Of a DNA stretch of 64,000 nucleotides, positions 1 through 8,103 are shown piece by piece (positions within the stretch are counted from its first letter, which is position 1; each line of letters begins with the position of its first letter). The position numbers and the translations under genes are program-made. The stretch comes from Streptomyces himalayensis subsp. himalayensis. GTDB taxonomy: Bacteria > Actinomycetota > Actinomycetes > Streptomycetales > Streptomycetaceae. Under the pieces are notes generated by a model. It was given only the letters and a program-made list of their open reading frames with translations, had not been told where the DNA came from and searched no databases. The stretch is from positions 372,001 through 436,000 of the forward strand of contig NZ_JACEHE010000001.1 of the NCBI RefSeq assembly GCF_013778455.1, written 5' to 3'.

Positions 1-389
1 TGATACCGCGGGATCTAGGGGCTACGTCGGAAGCCGCTCGACCCCCCGGACATCATTTTCATCGATGTCCCCAAGGTACGTGAGGCGCCATGGCAGTGGA
101 AGCGTCGAATTTCTCCGGCAACCTCAGCTCCGCGGATTCGATCACCCCAGGGCCGTATGTGTTCCGTGGGGTCGAAATCCTTGGCGGAGAGACGGGAGCT
201 GGCGCGCATCAGTGAACGGCGGAAAGCGGCGAGGCCGTGGAACGATCCTGCCCCCAGCCTTACCTGTCGCCGGGTGGGCCTACCCCTGCCGGCAGATGAC
301 GGCCTCGCCCGGGGACCGCTCGGCCTGATGCCGTGGAGGCAACCTTCCGTGTGTCGGAGGTGTGTCGTGAACCCCGAGAGGCAACGAGA
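1..389. other. No supported gene at left edge
   Basis: I see no convincing gene in this stretch. Open frames exist on both strands, but none has a ribosome binding site, a recognisable domain or a consistent Streptomyces codon pattern. The longest, on the minus strand, runs straight through the tRNA gene and is therefore an artefact of high G+C. The stretch could hold the remains of an element integrated at the tRNA, but no integrase motif or duplicated tRNA end is visible here. Confidence 0.4.
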
Positions 390-420
390 GAGAGCGAGAG
401 TCAGTAAGACTGACTCCCGC
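390..420 (-). terminator. Hairpin terminator of tRNA-Arg
   Basis: Bases 390-402 and 408-420 form a 13-bp stem around the loop 403-407. The single non-Watson-Crick position (395/415) becomes a G-U pair in minus-strand RNA. It lies about 60 bases past the 3' end of the minus-strand tRNA and is followed by a pyrimidine-rich run, so it fits as the tRNA terminator. Confidence 0.6.
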
Positions 421-478
421 TCTGTCATGTCGGCATTCGCCCTGGTCAGAGCTTGATTCTTGCTGGCTGACTGGCGAG

Positions 479-550
479 TGCCCCCGGCAGGATTCGAACC
501 TGCGCACACGGCTCCGGAGGCCGTTGCTCTATCCCCTGAGCTACGGGGGC
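479..550 (-). tRNA. tRNA-Arg (anticodon CCG)
   Basis: The reverse complement folds as a complete 72-nt cloverleaf: a 7-bp acceptor stem (GCCCCCG with CGGGGGC), discriminator A, a D arm with GCTC/GAGC, a 5-bp anticodon stem ACGGC/GCCGT around loop CTCCGGA (anticodon CCG), a 4-nt variable loop, and a T arm with loop TTCGAAT. No CCA is encoded, as is common in actinomycetes. It reads CGG arginine codons. The 3' halves of tRNA genes are frequent integration sites for actinomycete elements, but I see no duplicated end within this window. Confidence 0.97.
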
Positions 551-581
551 GTGTCGGTCGCGTGTGGCGGCGACGGGTAGA

Positions 582-587
582 ACCCTA
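582..587 (-). promoter_or_regulatory. Candidate -10 box of tRNA-Arg
   Basis: On the minus strand a TAGGGT hexamer sits about 32 bases before the mature 5' end of the tRNA, a sensible distance for a short 5' leader removed by RNase P. The -35 is not well defined, so this is tentative. Confidence 0.4.
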
Positions 588-845
588 CCAGCTCTTGGGG
601 GCTCCTCATGAACAGGTATTTCGGCGGGGTTTCTTCGAAGCCGCGGGCTTGACGGCCTGGCGCGGGCGGCGGGCTCAGGAGTCACCTTTGTCCCATCAGC
701 ACCTCAGAAATCAGTGCGGCCACACATCTCTGCAGAGGCCATACCCCGCTGTTGCGTCACGGAGCGTTGTCTCGGCCACACGTACGGCCTTACCCCGCAA
801 GGGGCGGAAGTAGGGAAAACCCGGACGCGGCCGCCTGGGCGGACC
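588..845. other. Intergenic stretch between tRNA-Arg and response regulator
   Basis: No gene is supported between the tRNA promoter region and the response regulator at 858. A small hairpin (CCCC-GCAA-GGGG) lies near 791-806. The stretch should hold the diverging promoters. Open frames reading in from the left have no ribosome binding site and cross the tRNA. Confidence 0.4.
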
Positions 846-851
846 TACCCT
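846..851 (+). promoter_or_regulatory. -10 box of leaderless response regulator
   Basis: TACCCT ends six bases before the GTG at 858, so transcription would begin at or next to the start codon. No Shine-Dalgarno sequence precedes the GTG, which supports a leaderless mRNA. Confidence 0.5.
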
Positions 852-857
852 CGATGT

Positions 858-1349
858 GTGCCAGGCGTGTCCGGTCGGGTGCTTGTTGTCGATGACAACA
901 AGGTCATCCGGCAGCTGATCAGGGTCAACCTCGAGCTGGAGGGCTTCGAGGTCGTGACCGCGGCAGATGGTGCCGAGTGCCTTGACGTCGTTCAGCAGGT
1001 CCGCCCCGACGTCGTCACGCTCGACGTCGTCATGCCCCGCCTCGATGGGCTCCGCACCGCCGCCCGGCTGCGTTCCGAGCCTCGTACGCGGGATCTGCCC
1101 CTTGTGATCGTCAGCGCCTGTACGCAGTACGAGGTCGAGAACGGGCTCGACATCGGCGTGGACGCCTTCCTCGCCAAGCCCTTCGAGCCCGCCGAACTCG
1201 TTCAGACCGTTCGGCAGTTGATCGAGCGCGAGCGGCGTGGGGATGGTGGAGAGGCCGAGGTCGGGGGTGGTGGGGACCCTGACGCGGAGGGCGAGGCCGG
1301 GGCCGGTTCCGGTGTTGCGACAGAGCGTGCGGGGCGCACCGGCGCCTAG
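858..1349 (+). CDS. Single-domain response regulator (CheY-like receiver)
   Basis: The 163-residue protein is almost entirely a receiver domain. Acidic residues in VVDDN near the N terminus, the phospho-acceptor Asp56 in VTLDVVMPRLDG, a Ser/Thr switch in VIVSAC, and the Lys of FLAKPFEP near residue 110 are all in place. No DNA-binding output domain follows; the last roughly 40 residues are Gly/Glu/Ala-rich and probably disordered. It is therefore likely a phospho-relay or protein-interaction regulator rather than a transcription factor. No kinase is adjacent. GTG 858 is chosen because a -10 box lies six bases upstream; GTG 867 is the alternative. Its stop codon lies within a short tandem repeat. 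The partner is unknown. Confidence 0.85.
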   Translation: MPGVSGRVLVVDDNKVIRQLIRVNLELEGFEVVTAADGAECLDVVQQVRPDVVTLDVVMPRLDGLRTAARLRSEPRTRDLPLVIVSACTQYEVENGLDIGVDAFLAKPFEPAELVQTVRQLIERERRGDGGEAEVGGGGDPDAEGEAGAGSGVATERAGRTGA

Positions 1350-1398
1350 CGTGTTGGGCCGTGTTGGGCAGGTCGGCGCCTAGCGTGTTGGGCCGTGT
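1341..1398. repeat. 34-bp-period direct repeat over a stop codon
   Basis: A 24-bp sequence beginning GGCGCCTAGCGTGTTGGGCC occurs at 1341-1364 and again at 1375-1398. The first copy contains the stop codon of the response regulator. It looks like a recent slipped-strand duplication. Confidence 0.8.
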
Positions 1399-1417
1399 AG
1401 GGCACGCCGGCGCCTGA

Positions 1418-1466
1418 TCCCTCCTCATTCGGGATCCCTCCTCACTCGGGTCCCTCCTGATTCGGA
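1418..1466. repeat. Triple 16-17 bp tandem repeat
   Basis: Three consecutive units of the form TCCCTCCTCATTCGGGA (1418-1434, 1435-1450, 1451-1466) differ at a few positions. They fill much of the gap between the response regulator and the ArgS-related gene. Confidence 0.75.
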
Positions 1467-1533
1467 TCTCTGACTGCCGGTCCACATTCCGGAACCCCCG
1501 AAACCGACTCGCCTACCCACCCCCCTCCTCCCA

Positions 1534-1539
1534 TACGCT
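1534..1539 (+). promoter_or_regulatory. -10 box of leaderless ArgS-related gene
   Basis: TACGCT ends seven bases before GTG 1547 and no Shine-Dalgarno sequence is present. This is the arrangement expected for a leaderless transcript. Confidence 0.5.
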
Positions 1540-1546
1540 TGTCCCC

Positions 1547-2776
1547 GTGACCCCCGTCGAGCTCTCCCGTACCGTGCTGCGCGCCGTGCGCTGTGCTGTG
1601 GATGACGGGGAGCTAAGCGTGGTCGTGCCCGCACGGGTCGTGATCGAGCGGCCCAAGCCGGGCGGTAGCGGGGACTACGCCAGCAACGTCGCCCTGCAGC
1701 TCGCCCGTGACGCCGGCGCGCCGCCCCGGCACGTCGCCGAGGTTTTGCGGGCCCGGCTGCACAGCGCGCCCGGCATCGCCGACGTCGCGATCACCGGGCC
1801 CGGGTTCCTCAACTTCACCCTCGACGGGGCCGACGCCGCGCTCGTACGTGATGTTCTTGCGCAAGGGCTCCGGTACGGGCACAGCCTCGCCCTCGACGGC
1901 GAGCGGATCGAACTGCGTATCCCGGCGCACGAGCCGCGGGCCGAAGTCGTCGCCGATGCCGTCTCCCGCATCGTCGCCGCCCTCGGCGGACACACCGAGA
2001 CCGTCCACATTCCGCCCGGCCGAACCGAAGACCCGCCCGGCCGAACCGAAGACCCGACCGGCCGAACCGAAGACCCGACCGGCCGAACCGAAGACGCGCC
2101 CGGCGGAGCGGACGGCACCGGAGCGGACGGCACCGTAAATCTCCGCCCCGTCCCCGCACCCCCACCGCCCACCATCCCCCTCGGCGCCGACCCCACCCGC
2201 TGGGCCCTCCTCCACCCCGCCCCCCACGACCGCCCCCGCCTCACCCCCGACCACCTCGTCCAGCGCGAGAGCAACCCCTTCTTCCGGGTCCAGTACGCGC
2301 ACTCCCGCGCCCGGGCCCTCGTACGCGGTGCCGACCAGCTCGGCTTCCATCCCGAGCCCGGTCACCTGGGCGAGTCCGCAGAAGTCCGCCAGTCCCCGGA
2401 AGTCCGCCAGTCCCCGGAAGTCCGCCAGTCCCCGGAAGTCCGCCAGTCCCCGGAAGTCCGCCAGTCCCCGGAAGTCGGCGAGTCCCCGGAAGTCGGCGAG
2501 TCCTCGGAAGCCCAGGACCTCCTCACCGCCCTCGCCGACCACCCCATAGTCCTCGTCACCGCCGCCCGGCACCGCGCCCCCGACCGGCTCGCGCGGCACC
2601 TCGTCGCCACCGCCGACGCCTTCTTCCGGTTTCACGACGCCACGCGCGTGCTGCCGGTCGGTGACGAGAAACCCTCGGCCGCCCACCGCGCCCGGCTCGC
2701 GCTCGCCGAAGCCGCCGGGACGGTGCTGGCCGGCGGCCTGTCCCTGCTCGGCATCGATGCACCCGAACACGTCTGA
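1547..2776 (+). CDS. ArgS-related anticodon-binding (DALR) protein lacking the catalytic core
   Basis: The 409-residue protein has an N-terminal arginyl-tRNA-synthetase-like additional domain (residues about 1-110, including the DYASNVALQLAR region) and a C-terminal DALR anticodon-binding helical domain (about 245-405, with the VQYAHSRA motif). The Rossmann catalytic core with HIGH and KMSKS motifs, which lies between these in real ArgS, is missing. Instead the centre is a low-complexity linker carrying four GRTEDP-type repeats and, later, eight SPEVRQ-type repeats. It cannot aminoacylate tRNA by itself; it may bind tRNA-Arg or regulate. I recall this family annotated as NrtL in actinomycetes. 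It precedes lysA by 48 bases, so the two may be co-transcribed. The start is leaderless. Confidence 0.8.
   Translation: MTPVELSRTVLRAVRCAVDDGELSVVVPARVVIERPKPGGSGDYASNVALQLARDAGAPPRHVAEVLRARLHSAPGIADVAITGPGFLNFTLDGADAALVRDVLAQGLRYGHSLALDGERIELRIPAHEPRAEVVADAVSRIVAALGGHTETVHIPPGRTEDPPGRTEDPTGRTEDPTGRTEDAPGGADGTGADGTVNLRPVPAPPPPTIPLGADPTRWALLHPAPHDRPRLTPDHLVQRESNPFFRVQYAHSRARALVRGADQLGFHPEPGHLGESAEVRQSPEVRQSPEVRQSPEVRQSPEVRQSPEVGESPEVGESSEAQDLLTALADHPIVLVTAARHRAPDRLARHLVATADAFFRFHDATRVLPVGDEKPSAAHRARLALAEAAGTVLAGGLSLLGIDAPEHV
2018..2101 (+). repeat. In-frame minisatellite, 4 x 21 bp
   Basis: Four 21-bp units encode a seven-residue repeat based on GRTEDPT within the ArgS-related protein. The units are nearly identical at the DNA level, so expansion is recent and frame is always kept. 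Confidence 0.9.
2372..2515 (+). repeat. In-frame minisatellite, 8 x 18 bp
   Basis: Eight 18-bp units encode a six-residue repeat based on SPEVRQ. Four central units are identical in DNA sequence; the outer ones have diverged (SAEVR at the start, SPEVGE and SSEAQ at the end), as expected for an array growing from the middle. Confidence 0.92.
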
Positions 2777-2824
2777 CCACGTGGGACACGACCACGTGAC
2801 GTACGAGAGAGCGCAAGAACAGAC

Positions 2825-4216
2825 ATGAGCCGTTCCGCACACCCCGCCGGCCCCCGCCACGCCGACGTTCTGCCCGAGGGGCACTACACCGCGCCGCCCG
2901 CCGACATCAACGCCCTCGACCCCAAGGTGTGGTCCCGGACCGTCACCCGGACCCCCGAGGGCGCCGTCAGCGTCGGCGGCATCGACGTGACGCGGCTCGC
3001 CGAGGAGTTCGGTACGCCCGCGTACTTCATCGACGAGGACGACTTCCGGGCGCGGGCCCAGGCCTGGCGTACCGCCTTCGGGGAGGGTGCCGACGTCTTC
3101 TACGCGGGCAAGGCGTTCCTCTCCCGCGCCATCGTGCGCTGGCTGCACGAAGAGGGCCTCAACCTCGACGTCTGCTCCGGCGGCGAGCTCGCCACCGCCC
3201 TCTCCGCCGGGATGCCCGCCGAGCGCATCGCCTTCCACGGCAACAACAAGTCCGCCGCGGAGATCGAGAAGGCCGTCTCCGTCGGTGTCGGGCACATCGT
3301 CCTGGACTCCTTCCAGGAGATCGTGCGCGTCGCGCACATCGCCGAGCAGCTGGGCAAGCGGCAGCGCGTGCTGATCCGGGTGACTGTCGGGGTCGAGGCG
3401 CACACGCACGAGTTCATCGCCACCGCCCACGAGGACCAGAAGTTCGGTATCGCGCTCGCCGACGGGCAGGCCGCCGAGGCCGTGCGGCGTGCCCTCAAGC
3501 TCGACGGGCTCGAGCTCGTCGGCATCCACTCGCACATCGGGTCGCAGATCTTCGACATGGCCGGGTTCGAGGTCGCCGCCCGGCGCGTCGTGTCCCTTCT
3601 CGCGGAGATCCGTGACGAGCACGGCGTCGAGCTCCCCGAGATCGACCTCGGCGGCGGCCTCGGCATCGCGTACACCTCCGACGACGACCCGCGCGAGCCG
3701 CACGAGATCGCCAAGGCGCTCGGTGAGATCGTCACCCGGGAGTGTGAGGCCGCCGGGCTCCGGACTCCTCGTATCTCAGTCGAGCCCGGGCGCGCCATCG
3801 TCGGACCCACCGCGTTCACGCTCTACGAGGTCGGCACCATCAAGCCGCTCGACGGGCTGCGTACGTACGTCTCCGTGGACGGCGGCATGTCGGACAACAT
3901 CCGCACCGCGTTGTACGACGCCGAGTACAGCGTCTCCCTCGCCTCCAGGACCTCTGACGCCGAGCCCATGCTCGTCCGCGTCGTCGGCAAGCACTGCGAG
4001 AGCGGTGACATCGTCGTACGCGACGCCTTCCTGCCGTCCGACCTGGCGCCCGGCGACCTGATCGCCGTCCCGGCGACCGGTGCGTACTGCCGTTCCATGG
4101 CGAGCAACTACAACCACGCACTTCGCCCGCCCGTCGTCGCCGTGCGCGACGGCGAGGCCAGGGTGATCGTCCGCCGGGAGACGGAGGAGGATCTGCTGCG
4201 GCTCGACGTCGGATGA
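2825..4216 (+). CDS. lysA: Diaminopimelate decarboxylase
   Basis: The enzyme decarboxylates meso-diaminopimelate to L-lysine, the last step of lysine synthesis. It is a PLP-dependent fold-III enzyme of 463 residues. The PLP lysine is Lys96 in FYAGKAFL; the HSHIGSQI motif near 237 and the GGGLGIAY glycine loop near 277 bind the cofactor phosphate. The catalytic cysteine lies in the KHCESGD motif near 390, and the C-terminal [10 protein letters not shown] segment is typical. Its position just before hom-thrC groups the aspartate-family pathway. The ribosome binding site is weak (GAGAGAG well upstream of ATG), which suggests some coupling to the upstream gene. Confidence 0.97.
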   Translation: MSRSAHPAGPRHADVLPEGHYTAPPADINALDPKVWSRTVTRTPEGAVSVGGIDVTRLAEEFGTPAYFIDEDDFRARAQAWRTAFGEGADVFYAGKAFLSRAIVRWLHEEGLNLDVCSGGELATALSAGMPAERIAFHGNNKSAAEIEKAVSVGVGHIVLDSFQEIVRVAHIAEQLGKRQRVLIRVTVGVEAHTHEFIATAHEDQKFGIALADGQAAEAVRRALKLDGLELVGIHSHIGSQIFDMAGFEVAARRVVSLLAEIRDEHGVELPEIDLGGGLGIAYTSDDDPREPHEIAKALGEIVTRECEAAGLRTPRISVEPGRAIVGPTAFTLYEVGTIKPLDGLRTYVSVDGGMSDNIRTALYDAEYSVSLASRTSDAEPMLVRVVGKHCESGDIVVRDAFLPSDLAPGDLIAVPATGAYCRSMASNYNHALRPPVVAVRDGEARVIVRRETEEDLLRLDVG

Positions 4217-4230
4217 GCGGCCGGGTGACC

Positions 4231-4379
4231 GCCGGGCGGCCAGCGGTCGGAACGTTGTCTTCCGCCCGGCTGCCCGCCGGGCGGCCAGCGGTCGGAACAC
4301 CTTCTGCCAGCCGCCCGTCAGCCGCCCGCCGGTCGGCATACCTTCCGCCAGCCGCCCGCCGGGCGCGGCAGAACGCCGC
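4231..4379. repeat. Imperfect tandem repeats between lysA and hom
   Basis: The sequence GCCGGGCGGCCAGCGGTCGG with the following AAC occurs at 4231-4253 and 4276-4298 (period 45). Related GCCAGCCGCCCG blocks follow near 4305-4320 and 4345-4362. The 308 bases between lysA and hom hold no gene. Opposed copies of the GCCGGGCGG-type sequence could form alternative hairpins that end lysA transcription. Confidence 0.7.
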
Positions 4380-4478
4380 AGACATGCCCAGTGCCGGAGA
4401 AAGATCTCCTGATTTCCGGGCCCGGGAAAATGAAATAAACGTCTCACGATCCGGACGAGGGGCAGAAAATCCGGTCCG

Positions 4479-4506
4479 TTGGGTGAGACTGGTCCAACCG
4501 TAGATG
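4479..4506 (+). promoter_or_regulatory. Candidate promoter of hom
   Basis: TTGGGT (4479-4484) and TAGATG (4501-4506) are separated by 16 bases and would start transcription a few bases before the hom start codon. The -10 deviates at its last base, so this is tentative. Confidence 0.3.
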
Positions 4507-4524
4507 TATGAGAAGCGAGGTCGG

Positions 4525-5817
4525 ATGATGCGTACGCGTCCGCTGAAGGTGGCGCTGCTGGGCTGTGGGGTTGTCGGCTCAGAGGTGGCACGCATCATGA
4601 CGACGCACGCGGAGGACCTCGCCGCGCGGGTCGGGGCCCCCGTGGAGCTGGCGGGCGTGGCGGTCCGCCGGCCCTCCAAGGTCCGCGAGGGCATCGATCC
4701 GTCCCTGATCACGACCGACGCCACCGCCCTCGTCAAACGGGGCGACATCGACGTCGTCGTCGAGGTCATCGGCGGTATCGAGCCCGCACGCTCCCTCATC
4801 ACCACGGCCTTCGAGCACGGCGCGTCCGTCGTCTCCGCGAACAAGGCGCTGCTCGCCCAGGACGGGGCGGCTCTCCACGCGGCGGCCGAGGAGCACGGGC
4901 GTGACCTCTACTACGAAGCCGCAGTCGCCGGCGCGATCCCCCTGATCCGGCCGCTGCGCGAGTCCCTTGCCGGCGACAAGATCAACCGGGTCATGGGCAT
5001 CGTCAACGGCACCACCAACTTCATCCTCGACAAGATGGACACGACCGGCGCCGGGTATCAGGAGGCGCTCGACGAGGCCACGGCTCTCGGATACGCGGAG
5101 GCCGACCCGACCGCCGACGTCGAGGGCTTCGACGCCGCCGCGAAGGCCGCGATCCTCGCCGGCATCGCCTTCCACTCGCGCGTACGCCTCGACGACGTGT
5201 ACCGCGAGGGCATGACCGAGGTCACCGCCGCCGACTTCGCCTCCGCGAAACAGATGGGCTGCACCATCAAGCTGCTCGCCATCTGCGAGCGGGCCGCCGA
5301 CGGCGAGTCCGTCACCGCCCGCGTGCACCCCGCGATGATCCCGCTCAGCCACCCCCTCGCCTCCGTCCGCGGCGCCTACAACGCCGTCTTCGTCGAGGCC
5401 GACGCCGCAGGTCAGCTGATGTTCTACGGGCCTGGCGCCGGTGGTTCCCCGACTGCCTCCGCGGTGCTGGGCGACCTCGTCGCCGTCTGCCGCAACAAGC
5501 TCGCCGAGTCGACCGGGCCCGGCGAGTCCGCGTACGCGCAGCTGCCGGTCTCGCCCATGGGCGACGTCGTCACGCGCTACCACATCAGCCTCGACGTGGC
5601 CGACAAGCCGGGCGTACTCGCCCAGGTCGCGACGGTCTTCGCCGAGCACGGCGTATCCATCGACACGGTGCGCCAGCAGGGCAAGGACGGCGAGGCATCG
5701 CTCGTCGTCGTCACCCACCGTGCGTCCGACGCCTCCCTCAGCGGGACCGTCGAGGCGCTGCGCAACCTCGACACCGTGCGGGGTGTCGCCAGCATCATGC
5801 GGGTTGAAGGAGAGTAA
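4525..5817 (+). CDS. hom: Homoserine dehydrogenase
   Basis: It reduces aspartate semialdehyde to homoserine, the branch point toward threonine and methionine. The 430-residue protein begins with a Rossmann NAD(P)-binding motif (LLGCGVVGSEVA), followed by the catalytic and dimerisation domain (GIVNGTTNFIL; DPTADVEGFDAAAKAAILA with the conserved Asp and Lys). A C-terminal ACT domain from about residue 350 (HISLDVADKPGVLAQV) probably gives threonine feedback. ATG 4525 is preferred because a GCGAGG element precedes it; ATG 4528 is equally possible. It is followed by thrC after six bases, so the two form an operon. Confidence 0.96.
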   Translation: MMRTRPLKVALLGCGVVGSEVARIMTTHAEDLAARVGAPVELAGVAVRRPSKVREGIDPSLITTDATALVKRGDIDVVVEVIGGIEPARSLITTAFEHGASVVSANKALLAQDGAALHAAAEEHGRDLYYEAAVAGAIPLIRPLRESLAGDKINRVMGIVNGTTNFILDKMDTTGAGYQEALDEATALGYAEADPTADVEGFDAAAKAAILAGIAFHSRVRLDDVYREGMTEVTAADFASAKQMGCTIKLLAICERAADGESVTARVHPAMIPLSHPLASVRGAYNAVFVEADAAGQLMFYGPGAGGSPTASAVLGDLVAVCRNKLAESTGPGESAYAQLPVSPMGDVVTRYHISLDVADKPGVLAQVATVFAEHGVSIDTVRQQGKDGEASLVVVTHRASDASLSGTVEALRNLDTVRGVASIMRVEGE

Positions 5818-5823
5818 CCAGCA

Positions 5824-6882
5824 ATGACCCACCAGTGGCGCGGAATCATCGAGGAGTACCGGGACAGGCTGCCGGTCTCCGACAGCACGCCGGTCGTGAC
5901 GCTCCGCGAGGGCGGTACGCCGCTCGTGCCCGCGCAGGTGCTCTCCGAGCGCACGGGCTGCGAGGTCCACCTCAAGGTCGAGGGTGCGAACCCGACCGGG
6001 TCCTTCAAGGACCGCGGCATGACCATGGCGATCAGCAAGGCCAAGGAGGAGGGCGCGCAGGCTGTCATCTGCGCCTCCACCGGCAACACGTCGGCGTCGG
6101 CCGCCGCCTATGCCGTACGCGCGGGCATGGTCAGCGCCGTCCTCGTGCCGCAGGGCAAGATCGCGCTCGGCAAGATGGGCCAGGCGCTGGTGCACGGCGC
6201 GAAGATCCTGCAGGTCGACGGCAACTTCGACGACTGTCTGACGCTGGCCCGCGGACTGTCCGAGAACTACCCGGTGGCGCTGGTCAACTCGGTCAACCCG
6301 GTGCGTATCGAGGGTCAGAAGACCGCGGCGTTCGAGATCGTGGACATGCTCGGCGACGCGCCGGACATACACGTCCTGCCGGTGGGCAACGCGGGCAACA
6401 TCACCGCGTACTGGAAGGGCTACACCGAATACGCCGCGGACAAGGTCGCCTCGCAGACCCCCCGAATGTGGGGTTTCCAGGCCTCCGGCTCCGCTCCGAT
6501 CGTGCGCGGCGAGGTCGTCAAGGACCCGTCGACCATCGCGACCGCGATTCGCATCGGCAACCCCGCGTCCTGGAAGTTCGCGCTGGCCGCGCGGGACGAA
6601 TCGGGCGGTCTCATCGACGAGGTGACGGACCGTGAGATTCTGCGCGCCTACCGGCTGTTGGCCTCCCAGGAAGGCGTCTTCGTCGAGCCCGCGTCGGCAG
6701 CGTCCGTCGCCGGTCTGCTGAAGGCCGCCGAGCAGGGCAAGGTCGACCCGGGCCAGACGATCGTCTGCACGGTCACCGGCAACGGCCTCAAGGACCCGGA
6801 CTGGGCCGTCGCGGGCGCACCGCAGCCGGTCACGGTCCCGGTCGACGCGGCCGCTGCGGCGGAGCGCCTGGGCCTCGCGTAG
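5824..6882 (+). CDS. thrC: Threonine synthase
   Basis: This PLP enzyme converts O-phosphohomoserine to threonine. The 352-residue protein is the short form found in actinobacteria. The PLP lysine is Lys62 in the TGSFKDRGM motif, [13 protein letters not shown] around residue 85-97 binds substrate, and a GNAGN loop near 189 holds the PLP phosphate. Its ATG lies six bases after the hom stop and overlaps the same GAAGGAGAG ribosome-binding region, so translation is probably coupled. A strong hairpin follows, which separates it from thrB. Confidence 0.96.
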   Translation: MTHQWRGIIEEYRDRLPVSDSTPVVTLREGGTPLVPAQVLSERTGCEVHLKVEGANPTGSFKDRGMTMAISKAKEEGAQAVICASTGNTSASAAAYAVRAGMVSAVLVPQGKIALGKMGQALVHGAKILQVDGNFDDCLTLARGLSENYPVALVNSVNPVRIEGQKTAAFEIVDMLGDAPDIHVLPVGNAGNITAYWKGYTEYAADKVASQTPRMWGFQASGSAPIVRGEVVKDPSTIATAIRIGNPASWKFALAARDESGGLIDEVTDREILRAYRLLASQEGVFVEPASAASVAGLLKAAEQGKVDPGQTIVCTVTGNGLKDPDWAVAGAPQPVTVPVDAAAAAERLGLA

Positions 6883-6922
6883 GACCCTGCAGGAGCCGGG
6901 CGGCAGGCTCCGCGGGACGCAG

Positions 6923-6948
6923 CCGGGTCCGGCAGCGGCCGGACCCGG
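6923..6948 (+). terminator. Terminator after thrC
   Basis: A perfect 11-bp stem (CCGGGTCCGGC with GCCGGACCCGG) closes a four-base loop. There is no U tail, as is usual in Streptomyces. Confidence 0.7.
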
Positions 6949-7053
6949 ACCCCCTCCGACCCGGGCATTTGCCCACGGGGGGTGCACAGGGGGCTTTCGA
7001 CACGCATCGTGCGCCTCCTGTGCGCCCTATGTCGCCACTGAACCTTCCTTCGA

Positions 7054-7059
7054 TAGGCT
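7054..7059 (+). promoter_or_regulatory. Candidate -10 box of thrB
   Basis: TAGGCT matches the vegetative -10 consensus and lies about 127 bases before the thrB start, past the thrC terminator. No clear -35 accompanies it. The surrounding 303-base gap (6883-7185) contains no gene. Confidence 0.35.
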
Positions 7060-7185
7060 GTACCGAACCCACCCTGCCGCGCATGCCGCGGAGCCGCCGC
7101 CTTCCGCGGCCGTCGGGTGTTCGGTTCGTCTTGCAGTGCATCGAAATCTCGCCAAACCCCGCAGTTCAAGGAGAGTCATCGAGCG

Positions 7186-8103
7186 ATGGCCGGTCCCGCG
7201 TTCCGCGCCGCCGCCGTCCGGGTGCGCGTCCCCGCCACCAGCGCCAATCTCGGTCCGGGCTTCGACGCCTTCGGCCTGTCGCTGGGGCTGTTCGACGACG
7301 TCGTCCTCCGGGTGGCCGATTCCGGCCTGAACATCGACATCGCAGGTGAGGGCAGCGAGACGCTCCCACGCGACGAGAGCCATCTGCTCGTCCGCTCGCT
7401 GCGTACCGCCTTCGACCTGCTGGGCGGACAGCCGCGCGGCCTCGAGGTCGTCTGCGCCAACCGCATCCCGCACGGCCGCGGCCTCGGCTCCTCGTCGGCC
7501 GCCATCTGCGCAGGCATCGTCGCCGCGCGCGCCGTGACGATAGGCGGCGACACCAAGCTCGACGACGCCGCACTGCTGGAGCTCGCCACCGAGATCGAGG
7601 GGCACCCCGACAACGTCGCAGCGTGCCTGCTCGGCGGGTTCACACTCTCCTGGATGGAGGGCGGCGCGGCCCGCGCGATCAGAATGGACCCCGCAGATTC
7701 CATCGTTCCGGTGGTTTTCGTACCGGGAAAGCCGGTGCTCACCGAGACCGCACGCGGACTGCTGCCGCGCACCGTCCCGCATGTGGACGCCGCGGCCAAC
7801 GCGGGCCGGGCGGCCCTGCTCGTCGAGGCCCTGACCAGGCGCCCCGAGCTGCTGCTGCCCGCCACCGAGGACCGGCTGCACCAGGAGTACCGCGCCCCCG
7901 CCATGCCGGAGAGCGCCGCCCTGGTGGAGCGGCTGCGGGCCGACGGGGTGCCCGCAGTGATCTCCGGCGCCGGCCCCACGGTCCTGGCGCTGGCGGACGG
8001 CGCGACGGCCGACAAGGTCGCCCGACTGGCGGGGGAGGGCTGGGCGGCCAACCGGCTGGCCCTCGACGCCGCCGGCGCGAGTGTGCTGCCGCTTGCGCCC
8101 TGA
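7186..8103 (+). CDS. thrB: Homoserine kinase
   Basis: A GHMP-family kinase of 305 residues that phosphorylates homoserine for threonine synthase. The N-terminal VPATSANLGPGFDAFG motif (residues about 11-26), the ATP loop GRGLGSSSA at 97-105, and the C-terminal GAGPTVLAL motif near 262 are all diagnostic. The start ATG has an AAGGAGAG ribosome binding site ten bases upstream. A terminator and its own candidate promoter separate it from hom-thrC, so it may be transcribed independently although it completes the same pathway. Confidence 0.96.
   Translation: MAGPAFRAAAVRVRVPATSANLGPGFDAFGLSLGLFDDVVLRVADSGLNIDIAGEGSETLPRDESHLLVRSLRTAFDLLGGQPRGLEVVCANRIPHGRGLGSSSAAICAGIVAARAVTIGGDTKLDDAALLELATEIEGHPDNVAACLLGGFTLSWMEGGAARAIRMDPADSIVPVVFVPGKPVLTETARGLLPRTVPHVDAAANAGRAALLVEALTRRPELLLPATEDRLHQEYRAPAMPESAALVERLRADGVPAVISGAGPTVLALADGATADKVARLAGEGWAANRLALDAAGASVLPLAP

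Noticed and set aside
15..509. A 164-codon minus-strand frame at the left edge
   Set aside because: It passes through the tRNA-Arg gene and has no recognisable motif.
2018..2515. CRISPR-like regular repeats
   Set aside because: Units are contiguous, in frame and translated; there are no spacers.
2772..2800. Two CACGTG hexamers between the ArgS-like gene and lysA as an operator
   Set aside because: GACCACGTG occurs twice 15 bases apart, but such short G/C-rich palindromes are common here and there is no promoter nearby.
1613..3703. A 696-codon minus-strand frame across the ArgS-like gene and lysA
   Set aside because: It covers two well-supported plus-strand genes, has no ribosome binding site and only reflects codon bias.
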